Shown one piece after another: positions 1 through 8,800 of a stretch of 22,883 nucleotides of DNA (the stretch's first letter is position 1; each line of letters opens with the position of its first letter). The notes under the pieces were generated by a model, which was not told where the DNA came from, ran no database searches, and saw only the letters and a program-made list of their open reading frames with translations. The stretch comes from Bifiguratus adelaidae (Eukaryota; Mucoromycota; Endogonomycetes; Endogonales): NCBI GenBank assembly GCA_002261195.1, contig MVBO01000191.1, positions 1-22,883 on the forward strand, read 5' to 3'. A program made the translations under genes and the position numbers.

Positions 1-280
1 AGTGGTGGTCGTGGTCGTAGTAGTGGTAGTAATAGTCGTCGTAGATTTAGTAGCGGTAGTCGTCGTAGTCGTTGGACTAGTAGTGGTGGTGGTCGTAGTA
101 GTTGGACTAGTAGTCGTGGTAGTAGTCGTTGCAGTAGTTGTGGTTGGAGTAGTTGTTGTCGCCGTTGTAGTGGTAGTACTTGGGCTTTCTGTAAACATTG
201 GTAGTGGTAGTATGATCCAGTTCACTGCGGTGGTTGTGGTAGTATGATCTAGTTCACTAGTTGTCGTCGTGGTACTCGTT
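1..280. repeat. Coding minisatellite/microsatellite (GTN-rich on +, ACN-rich on -)
   Basis: This is degenerate trinucleotide sequence of GGT/AGT/CGT/TGT units. A clear 30-bp direct repeat carries TTGGACTAGTAGT at about 72 and again at 102. On the minus strand all units are Thr codons (ACC/ACT/ACG/ACA) and the punctuating AGT CCA gives Ser-Pro, so the repeat encodes a Thr-rich stalk. The plus-strand poly-Val frame is its antisense shadow. Confidence 0.85.
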
Positions 281-824
281 GTGGTCATCTCCTTTTGATA
301 CCTCCTGGTAGTGTGCTTGGTGGTTGTCCTCTTGGTAGTTGACTTATGGTGCGCCTTGGTCTTGTGCTTGCCATCATGCTTATGATGATCCTGGTCACCA
401 TGCTTGTGCTCGCTACCATGATTATGCCCTTTGTGGTGAACATTTTTCTTTCGATTATCATGGTCGTTATCATCATAATCCTTGTTAACCTTCCTGTGCT
501 CCTCCCTACATGATTATTATCAATGTGTTGAACATTCTTGTCCTGGTCATAATAATCGTTAACATACTTCTGCCCACACTTTTCATAGTCGCCATCATTA
601 CGAAACTGCCCTCTCTCACTTTGCTGCCACTCCGGCAACGCCTGCTTGCCACCCTTTACTGCTTGCAATAGTTGCGCCGGTGCGTTAACCACTTGCTCTG
701 CGATCGCAGAAATGTCTCCCGTAGGTGCTGCGAGGACTTTTTGTGCCATGAGAGCAAAAGCTCCGAACATGACAACCATGAAGACAATCATTCTGTAACG
801 AGAAGGCTGCCGCGATCGAGACAA
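1..824 (-). CDS. Secreted His-rich, Thr-rich (mucin-like) protein, 5' part, two exons, runs off left edge
   Basis: I do not recognise a named family. Exon 1 (824-568) starts MSRSRQPSRYR and has a hydrophobic core at about residues 12-27, with a likely signal-peptidase site after VLA (residue 32). A short mature region follows (APTGDISAIAEQ...). A GT-AG intron at 506-567 moves the frame into exon 2 (505-1), which stays open for 168 codons to the edge of the window. Residues 109-139 contain 12 His in 31 residues, in HxH and HH pairs separated by K, D and G. Residues 141-254 are mostly Thr with S-P interruptions (SPTTTTTTTTSP). The visible product is 254 residues and lacks its C-terminus. The layout suggests a secreted or wall-linked protein with a metal-binding-like His block and an O-glycosylated stalk; that role is inference. 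Without the intron the first frame continues to 285 as an unlikely Met/Ile/Thr-rich tail. Confidence 0.62.
506..567 (-). other. 62-nt spliceosomal intron in the secreted protein gene
   Basis: Reading the minus strand, the intron begins GTATGT, the best fungal 5' splice consensus. It ends CATGTAG, with a YTNAY-type branch candidate (TTGAT) about 14 nt before the 3' end. It is phase 2: the two bases AA before it and G after it make a Lys codon. Removing it links the signal-peptide frame to a frame open to the window edge, while the frame upstream of the 3' splice site in exon 2's phase has stops. That agreement supports the intron. Confidence 0.7.
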
Positions 825-2690
825 TGCGCTTGGGCGCGCCGGTGACCGAATATCCTGTAGTGCTCATTATTACACTTCTTGGATTGCTGATCGTTAATCG
901 AGCGTCAGACAAATGCTTATATGGATGTTGTGCGTGATCGCGTGCCGATCGTACAAATTCATTTCGCAGGCAAGTTACGCTGCAATTAAAATTGCCGCAA
1001 CTACGATCGGTCAATATACTGATATCTGAAAACATAAGCCTAAATTTGTTTGGTTGTTTTAACCAAGTCTCCAATAGATCGGTATTAGGACACAAGTCTA
1101 TTCGGGGATTAGCGTTTAGCGGCCTGCTTTATGCACTCTGTTTTGATCTGTTCCACATCATTGACGGTATTGAGTGAAGCTTTCTCGCGCAACCTTCAAT
1201 ATTTGTACGAAAAGTCTCGAAGACACTTGGATAACCAGAGGTCACACACAACAGGTCAATAACTTCACACAACCCAAACATTTGTGGTCATATGCTGTAA
1301 TGCATGCGTTATTCGTCAACGGAATTCAGTTTAGCACGAATGCAAACAAAACGGCATCTATCACTCATTATTCAAAAAAAATTATACCCGACTGTTCCAT
1401 GGAAACCTGACTGCGGCGCGAGGTCTTCGTCTATCATGTGGACTAAGGAAACTATTAGTCAGCTCCACTTGCATTTGTCGCTCATAAGGTAATCATCGTG
1501 TCTCGATTGTTTCCAATCAGCGGCGAACATTGTTCCCAAATTAGTGCCAAATGACCAGACTAAGCCAGTTGCAGAGGGACTGACGGATTATTGGCGAGAA
1601 AGGGAAATTGCAGGTAGCGGGCTCGAACAGTATATTAACGGCATTAAGAGTGTGAACTGTTGCTGCGGCCATAGTGGAAGGTGGAGGAATGTTCCATGGA
1701 CCCAATGCTCTTTATCCACCACAAGTGAGCAAATGGAAGATATGCACACTAAGCAATGTACAAGCGTATCCCCAAAATTTGCGCAAAACTAAGGTATTCC
1801 TCTATTCGTAATCCTGTAGTCATGATAGATCCGAATAACAAAGCGCCAATGACCCAGGAAGAGGTATCCGCGAAGCTATTTCGTTGGGCATTCCATCCCA
1901 CTCCTTATCGCGTTGAACGCAGAATGAGGTTCACATTTTTATTCCGCTCGCACTGTTTCGTCGCGTGCGTTTGCGCGCTGTCTGTAGACTATGCTTCAAA
2001 AGAGAAGCGCTATATGGAAAGGAGAGCTGTTGATCACTCGGGGGAATTCAGATTGGTAGCTGATAACAACTTGTAGTTTGCTATTCAACACATGATGGAA
2101 TACAGTGACAATAATCCTATATCCTAAAGTGAGCTAAGAGATGTAATGCAGAGCCTTAAGGATGCTATACTCTAAGAATGCGGTGAGACGGCTACGGCCA
2201 CTCACAAAGTGACCTGCAATCACTATAGGGAGTTATTGCTGCTGTAGACCCCTGTATACGGAACCGAGACAGTGAAGCAAACGACTCAGGTTCCGCCTCT
2301 TTCTTGTTGGAGAACAAGGTCTGTGTCGGGCATTTCCTCTCTTACGACAGTGACGTAGCAAACAGTATCTCCATACTCCAAGGAGGGAGAAGAGACGACT
2401 CTCCCGCTCGTCGTTGCAAACCTAGCTATTCGGCTGCTTAGCTGTGTCTTCTTGGTTTCTTTACTTCGGACTGTCCTTAATGTCCGTGTTGCCGAACTGC
2501 ACCACTAGAAATCGCACGCTTGAGCGCTCTTGGGTTAAGTCTATGGGTATGCCATTATGAACAGTGGCTACTTTGAAGCCAAGCAGGATATATACAAGTC
2601 ATTATACTAAGGTAGCTACTGAGCACACTAATGCAGTGCGTTCTGCTGACTTTCCTTCGGCCACCAAGGATCATCAGGTTGAAATGAAGG
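825..2690. other. No supportable gene; faint enzyme-like relic near 1.66-1.80 kb
   Basis: There are only short reading frames without recognisable domains. Around 1660-1800 on the plus strand, pieces in different frames read GHSG, MDPMLFIHH and QAYPQNLRK. Their order resembles the CuB region of tyrosinases, but the Asp-Arg-Trp part is missing. I do not call it a gene. From 2200 to 2690 the minus strand may hold very decayed 3' sequence of the neighbouring Crinkler-type fossil, but I recognise no domain there. Confidence 0.4.
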
Positions 2691-3778
2691 TATAACCGCT
2701 TTCGACAGGAGATGGCCTACGAAGTAAGGGCTCATCAAGGTGTCATTTTGACCTAAGGGATACTTGTGACCACGCTCCAATCCTTTTTGGTGGTGATCCG
2801 ATGGCTCGACGCCTTCAAGGAGTAAGCCTACTTCGGCCTTCGTGTAGCCGAAGCAAGTCGTAAAAGGGTTATTGACGGACGTATCATTCCCGGACGTGCT
2901 CAGAATATAGCGATCAATTCCGTTAATTCCCTCCAGAACATCAGTGTAGCCAATTGCTTGATTACCAACGAAAAAAGTCTTGAGGACATTGGTATCCTAC
3001 TTTTGTGAATCCGTATTCCTTGAAGAATCATGCAATTTACATACCTTTGCTAATCCACGGTAGAGGCGTGTAAAAAATTGTTTCGCCTGTTGGAAATAGC
3101 CTCCCCTGAGAGACCTTTGCAGAGGGCAGTCGTAATCGTCGACAATGATGATGCATGGTGACCCATGATATCTCTTTAGGCATTCAGCCAAGCGTGTCAC
3201 GTACATCGCGATCCGATCAGTGGTGCCGTCTTGTAAGTCGTGACAAAGAGCTTTATAAGCTTCACGTGTTACTTTATCGTCCGAATGACCTAGATAGTCG
3301 TGCTGTGTGCAGGATCTTTCAATGCTTCGCCTTATATACCGACGATGGATTTGCCAAGAGCCGTAAGGGACGTCCTGGAATGAGCATTAAATTACGGGTG
3401 GGCTGTAATTTCCAAATGGCTTACCAGCAGTTCGATGACGATCACAGGATGCGCCGCGAAATGGGCTCTCACGAATTCTGGCCATTTGAATATCTTCAGC
3501 TGCTTAAAGTATTTTATGTTCTCAGGTTCCGGCCGCTCAGGTTTGCGGAGAAAGACTTCCAGTAGTTTTGCATTAACCGAACGACCGAAACCGCGAGGAC
3601 GAATGATAACCGAAGCTCTTCCAGTACTAAGCATGGCTTCGGCGATAAACTGTGACTTGTCGACCATGAACCTATCCAGTCCAAAGAATCCAAACGCGTG
3701 TCGTTCTCCCAGCATGCACCCAAGAACTTGCGCTGCTGAAAACGTGTAATACAATTCACAAAAAGCGAAGGCAAGCAT
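2690..3778 (-). pseudogene. Crinkler-type effector fossil, left copy: AAA-ATPase-like NTPase remains
   Basis: This fossil belongs to the same family as the locus at 4750-7541, namely the fungal AAA-ATPase-like NTPase (PF09820 type) used in Crinkler/CR-effector proteins. Three blocks lie in family order on the minus strand. A nucleotide-binding block (about 3680-3400) has FFGLDRF, VDKSQF and RPRGFGRS. A Walker B block (about 3206-3050) has IIIVDDYDCPL. A later block (about 2980-2690) has FFVGN, DVLEGINGIDRYILST and CFGYTKAEVGLLLE, the last closely like FGAFTKAEVELLLA in the right copy. Short introns of the kind seen in the right copy probably explain some of the frame changes. Even so the locus looks broken, with perhaps three or more breaks. 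No Crinkler header and no PD-(D/E)XK nuclease is recognisable. The two copies differ strongly in protein sequence, so the duplication is old or the copies arrived separately. Confidence 0.68.
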
Positions 3779-3823
3779 TAGCTGCGTACCGTTGGCTTCT
3801 CACGTAGCACCTTACAGGTAAGT

Positions 3824-4162
3824 TCACGATATCGCGCTATCAGTTTGTATGGCAGAGATGTTAACACAGAACGACCAATTCTCAAAAAGCAGTTCCTCAC
3901 CCGCATCCAAGACCAACGGCTCTTGTAATACCGTTGCCTTCAAATCTAAGTTGGTTTGCGCATAAGGTATTGTGCTAACGTCCTTCAAATCCCCAAAACA
4001 CAAACCTTCGCCACGTTCTTTTGGCATCTGCTTGTTCACGGCTATCGTCTTGCCGGCCTTAACAGGAGCGGGAGGTCCAATAAATGGACGAGATGGTTTC
4101 CATACCGAAGTAAGCTTTCTCATCTTGGCCGTCTCTACAAAACATTCCATGAGTCTTTGCAT
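3824..4162 (-). other. Unrecognised open frame upstream of the left Crinkler-type fossil
   Basis: This is a 112-codon frame with a plausible, non-repetitive composition (for example RPFIGPPAPVKAGKTIAVNK and LVLDAGEELLFENW). It lies just 5' of the NTPase fossil on the same strand, where the right copy has its header and linker. A neighbouring frame at about 4240 reads KKRRREER, a basic stretch. It may be the divergent N-terminal part of the left copy, an unrelated relic, or chance. I recognise no domain. Confidence 0.2.
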
Positions 4163-4749
4163 GGAACAGGAACACTTTGGAAGGCCTCGTACCGCTTTCT
4201 GAAGGCCCGCACTCCTGCCTTTCCTCTCGACGTCTTTTCTTGGAAATGCCTGTGGAATGAGTTGCTTGAGTATGCCGACTGAATGCGTTATAAGAGCAAT
4301 GGGACATACTCATCGTGCGCGAGAGCTAACACAAGGAAACGTAAGAAATGGAGAAAGAATTACTAAATCTGGTACACGCGTAATTTTGGATTATGGAACA
4401 CTTGAAGCAGGATCGAATCATATCTACTACGGATCCCGCGCCCTTTGTAAGGCATTCCGCAATCAGAAAGCTAATTAACATAGAAATCTCCTAAGATATT
4501 GTCTGTGTGGTTTAGCGTATGCCGGGTTAGTTAGACAAGGCGATCATTATGTATATGTGCGTGTATGTATGTACAATGGAGATAAAGTCAAACCACTTCC
4601 TTAAGAGGTTACCGAGAGCAATAAGTTTCGAACCTCTCTTCCCGGTTATCTGCAAGGAGCGCAACTCAATGCCGGGACCGCCCTGATAATCTAGCTCTCC
4701 CACGACCTACGAGAGCATCAAACTTTCAATGAAGCAATTCGTAAACTAT
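4163..4749. other. Spacer between the two Crinkler-type loci
   Basis: There is no recognisable gene on either strand. A short GTAT/GTGT-rich run lies near 4547-4574. The stretch includes the 3' flank of the right-hand locus, whose stop is at 4750. Confidence 0.5.
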
Positions 4750-7541
4750 TCAACTTCCCTTACCTCTGTCTCTTGGCGTTAGGCTACCAGGGCTGGTTGA
4801 GGCCGCCTCTGTCGAATGCGTAGCCACTTCTTCATAAGTTTCGGCAATGGATGGCGTGTTGGCTTCCTTCTGAAGGTTCCAGCTCCCGTCATCACATTTG
4901 TCCAACAATCGAGCCGCTACAAAGGCGGACTTGTCGTAAAAAGATATTCCAACTTCCACAAGACTCCCAACAAAATCCGGCAGACCAATCCGATAGTCAT
5001 TCGCAAATATTTGTTGCAGGCCTTCCTTGGCTGACTTCTTGAGAGCCGCGGTGAGATCCCGCTTATGAACTTTACTGTCCAATCGCTTGAACTCAAAAAT
5101 GATGGCCGTGCTCTTCTCAAGATGTTGGGGTACGATTCGGACGTCTGCGCGTCCTAAGCCAGTCTCGGGATTCGAATAGACCTTGTAGTCGTGGCCGTGG
5201 AACATTGCGATCGCCCCGAGTACAAACTGATGATAGTATGCCTCGTATAGGTTTGTACGTCGTGAGTCGTTGATGTCGTGAATTGAAATGACTTCGACGA
5301 AGAGATTTGGAAACTCTGTCGCAAACCTCTCGACGTCACCAACGAAAAGACTCTCAAAACAATTGCGGAACGAGGTTGATTGCGACCTTTGGGTCATTTG
5401 CGGAATCCACTCTCTCCACTGTTCAAATACCTCGTCGTTTGGAACGTAGAGTTTAGCAATCGTTCCATCTGAAGTTGCTGTTACACCGAGGTAGCCATTG
5501 TGGTATAGTAGTGTGTAAAGGCTCTCTTCATGAGCTGCGTCCCAGAGAGTAACGTTCATTACATCTTCGTAGTGTAACGTCGGCGCGATCTTCACGGTTC
5601 TGCCTATATAGAGTATTAGCTGAGTATAATAGCGTCTCTCTCCTTTTTGCAGCACTAACCTTCCGGAAGCACCGGATCACCATTCTGTTGCAAGAACATG
5701 TCTTGTATGTTCTTGCGGAACGACAGCGATGTCTTCTTCAGGTAAGACTGTAAGGTACGATCCTGAGAAGTATTCTTCCAGAAGTTCAGAGCGGTCCCTT
5801 TTGACAGAAAGTTGGCGACCGAGTATGGGTTGTACAATTGTGCCCCGTTACCCGCCAAATAACCTCCATACTTTGCCGAGATCAGGGCAAGGCTTTCCTG
5901 CAAATCCATCGCCGCCAAAAGAAGCTCCACTTCGGCCTTGGTGAATGCGCCGAAATCACAAAACGCGTCCTTTCGAGGCGCTATAGCGGTGCAGGAATAC
6001 AAAGGATAGTGGGTGACATTGTTGAGACCTGAAAGAAACGTGTCTCGGCCCAGAGGTAAGACACCGACAAATAGCGTACGGAAAATAGGGCCATTTGTCT
6101 AATACTTGATTAAAATACGACTCCAAACGAACATTCTGCGTACCTTGCAGGCCCGGGAATACATTGACTTCATAAATCCAAAAGCATCCGAGGAGAAGCC
6201 GCGAGCGTTCTCCATCGGCCAGTCGTACTCGTCAACAAGTAGGATAGCTTGCTGTTGCCAATATTCGAACAGGTATTTGCCCAAGTCCAAAAGGCAATCC
6301 ACGTAATCTTCGTCACGATCCATGGTTTGGTTCACGTACTTGTCAAACCTTGCCCGGCTGATATCTTGCAGAGCGTCTCGTATATATAGGTGATGGGTGA
6401 ATAACTCGGCGATTCTGTTAATAATACCACGGGACATGCTTGCCCAGCTTGAGTCGAACATGTCCTAGCAGTTGTCAGCCCCAGAAGTTAATCAACCCAA
6501 CCATAAGTCTTATCTCAATAATTACCTTGAAACTGATGAAGATGACCGGATATTTCCCGAAATGCTGTTCAAAGAAATCTGTGCATTTTGCAATCTTCAG
6601 GTCTTGAAAAAGCGATCTCCGTTGAGCTTTTTCACCTTCATCAGGATGATTTGCGAAAAAGGCAGCTAGCATAGACAAGTTTGCAGTCTTGCCAAATCCG
6701 CCGGGGTCGCGTCAATAATGCAAAAGGATCGGCGTGGTGCCAAAAGTCATATATAAAATGACTTTTATCTACGTATTTACCGTGTGTGACTATATCGTCG
6801 AACCTATCGTATCCAACATTTCGCCAGCCGGTTACCGCTGTGATAGCGGGAGCTGCCAGAGACGTTTTAGAGAATTACAACATGAATCAACCTACCATAA
6901 AGAGCCATCTTTTGGGCTTTTGGAGGAAAATGAGTATTAACGGACGCACATTCCCCGCGTTTGGACACCTACCTTCGGTCAGAGTTGTATAGAGAGGTTT
7001 GGCTGTGCAGACAACTTGAGTACGCTGAAGTGGCGTGCCGCAAATCGGCAGTAAGCTCACCGTTTTTAGCTTTTTCAGCACTACCGTGACCTTCTAACTT
7101 TCGTTTCTTGGGAGCGGGTGTGGATGAGGATGGCTTCTTTTCTTTCTTATCATTAGAGCAGGATATAATTAAGTGAATCAAGGAGATGTTGGGCTGCCTT
7201 TTGAAGTATTTTGAAACAGGATGCAAATCAAGCATGACTTTTCCACCAAAATCCGCCTCAATGTCAATGCCAACATCACCATACAAGAGACTCATATGTT
7301 TCTCTGTCGTTGCCGATCCCGATAATTTGGTCTGCCAGAGCACAAGGTCGAACGCATTGAGGGAATCCAAGTGAGGATGCGCCGCCTTGGCCATAAGTTG
7401 CTTCAGTCGTAGGCAGTTCGTACTCGCCGGCTGTGCCACGTGCACAAGGTACATTCCTGTTCCCTCCATTCTTCTGTCATGGGAAATGATGCAGAAGTTA
7501 AGATCTAACGCGTGACATAAGTATAACATCAGACTGGACAT
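4750..7541 (-). pseudogene. Crinkler-type effector, nearly whole fossil: CRN header + AAA-ATPase-like NTPase + PD-(D/E)XK nuclease
   Basis: The domains are in the order described for Crinkler (CR-toxin) effectors. The Crinkler/Ubl-like header (7541 to about 7150) has LNFCIISHD, a run of LKQLM type, AFDLVLWQ and LHPVSKYF, and it ends LIHLIISC. A Ser/Lys linker with PAPKKRKLEG (about 7130-7080) resembles a nuclear localisation signal. The AAA-ATPase-like NTPase (about 6800-5700) has DKSHF, FISFK, Walker B ILLVDEYDWPM (about 6245-6215), RTLFVGVLPLGRDTFLSGLNN and FGAFTKAEVELLLA. The nuclease (about 5600-4750) has a Glu in LYEAYYHQF, Asp in GLGRAD (about 5145) and EFK (about 5094-5086), fitting E...D...ExK. 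Three convincing short introns (45-61 nt) fall near 6.5, 6.1 and 5.6 kb. The locus looks almost whole, with about one or two breaks left, so it is probably a recent loss. The most upstream segment between header and NTPase is the least certain. Confidence 0.78.
5600..5655 (-). other. Short intron in the right Crinkler-type locus
   Basis: On the minus strand this runs from GTTAGT to CTATATAG, about 56 nt, with a good branch site (GCTAATAC) some 15 nt before its end. It separates the NTPase part from the nuclease part, and the frame carries on across it. It is one of three well-formed introns in this locus; the other two lie near 6.48-6.53 kb (CTGAC branch) and 6.11-6.15 kb. Confidence 0.65.
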
Positions 7542-8277
7542 TCTATCCTTACCCATTTCCCGTACTGGTCTAGTAGACCTTTTTGTACCGTCACGAGCTT
7601 CGAGCAAGAAACAACTGCGCACTCTCAGGAACCCTATTTGCCAAAAGAGGCAATCGAATGAAATTGCTGAACTGGCTTTCAAAATCCTACCCCCAAGCAC
7701 CGACCTTACACTGCAAGTGTACTAAGCGCTCAGCCAAACTCGCGAATCAAGACGCACAATCGATCACGACCGCATCACTACCTAACAAAAACCTCACCTA
7801 CTTCCTCGTGACCGACGATTAGGAACGCTAGACACCTTCAAAAAGCGCGGCTTCAACTTCCACGGTTTCGAGACCTCAATATCAGGAGCATTCCAACGTA
7901 CGACCGCGACAGGTAAAAGGAGAGGGTTAGAGTTAGGAGGTCCGAGACATTCTTTATCTGCTTCTCAAAAGGCGTCACTTACTGCATCAACACGGAACTT
8001 CGGGTTTCGTCCGAAGCATATTCTCATTGCCTAAATCGTCGACAAAAGTCCGAGGCGACTCAAGGCTCGGTCCAAACATTGCCGCGGAATCTCAGTTAAT
8101 GCGTGGCAAGTCGCGCAATTTGCGGACAATGCAAAATCCGGGTCACTTCGAGCATTATAAACTTTAGACTTGGCGCGATTTAGCGCAACGTCCAAAACGA
8201 TGGTTACAGAGCACTTTCGAAAGATAAACTTGCTTCTTACCAAGTAAGAGGAGCCGGAAGGTTATCGATGGTCAACC
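7542..8277. other. Gene-free spacer with the 5' flank of the right Crinkler-type locus
   Basis: An open frame continues upstream of the chosen header start as far as 7700 on the minus strand, but that extension has no header-like sequence, so I begin the protein at the Met at 7541. The rest has short frames of mixed composition on both strands and no domain that I can name. Confidence 0.45.
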
Positions 8278-8800
8278 AATGAGGTGTTGGACAAGCTACC
8301 GCCAACCAATTCCGTCAAGGGAAAGACATATATCGTTACTGAAGGTCACGCCGGTCTGGGAGTGGATACCACCTCGGGCCCTAGCAACGCACGGTGCTAC
8401 TGTCATTCTAGGTTCTCGAAGCGAGTGTAAGCACAGGGTACAATCGATCGTATCCGTACGAATCATCCTAATGCCGACATCCGTTTTCTCTACGCGGATT
8501 TGTCTGATCTCGACACGGTTCGTCAATTCGCAAGACTTCCAAGCAACAGGGTTACCATTGCATGGCTTGGTATGCAATGCCGGAGTTATGGCTTGTCCAT
8601 ACGAGCTTACCAAGCAAGGGTTGGAGATGCAGTTCGGCAACCAAGCACGTGGGCATTTTCTGCGCATCAAGCACTTGATTGATGATATTGTCTAAATCGG
8701 TGGAGATCAAGTGGTAGTGGCATCGTCCAGAGGCCATGCTAGGTCACAGTACGCTTCGATTATATCAATTTTAGAGAAGGAAAACGTTATGAACCGTGTA
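8278..8800 (+). pseudogene. Short-chain dehydrogenase/reductase (SDR) relic, multiply frameshifted
   Basis: Classical SDR segments occur in order but in changing frames. The N-terminus is LPPTNSVKGKTYIVT (from 8278), followed by a Rossmann glycine motif read as TEGHAGLG at 8338-8361, where the family has TGxxxGxG. Next come ATHGATVILGSRS (about 8386-8424), DIRFLYADLSDLDTVRQFA (about 8476-8532), LVCNAGV (8567-8587, the NAG motif) and YELTKQGLEMQFG, then VVVASSRGH (8711-8737) at the strand carrying the catalytic Ser. The YxxxK active site and C-terminal half are not recognisable. At least three single-base-type shifts separate the blocks: near 8375, near 8435 and near 8533. The likely ancestor is a retinol-dehydrogenase/WWOX-like NAD(P)-dependent oxidoreductase; its substrate is unknown. 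It is a host gene relic with no nearby partner gene. Confidence 0.72.

Noticed and set aside
2-247. Plus-strand 81-codon poly-Val open frame
   Set aside because: It is the antisense of the Thr-rich coding repeat; its composition is an artefact of GTN triplets and it has no start context or domain.
285-505. Met/Ile-rich C-terminal tail of the first minus-strand frame
   Set aside because: It is reached only if the 62-nt intron is ignored. The spliced frame is open much further and has coherent His-rich and Thr-rich composition.
685-1095. Overlapping 136-codon minus-strand frame
   Set aside because: It overlaps the signal-peptide exon in another frame, is rich in Ser/Arg/Cys/His as random frames are, and has no domain.
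3155-3565. Plus-strand frames over the left Crinkler-type fossil (also those around 4816-5042, 5729-6032 and 7186-7374)
   Set aside because: They are antisense to segments with clear family motifs on the minus strand.
4615-4640. GGTTCGAA-like tRNA T-loop (minus strand)
   Set aside because: The flanking bases cannot form a T-stem, and no acceptor or D-arm is present. I found no tRNA or rRNA in the window.
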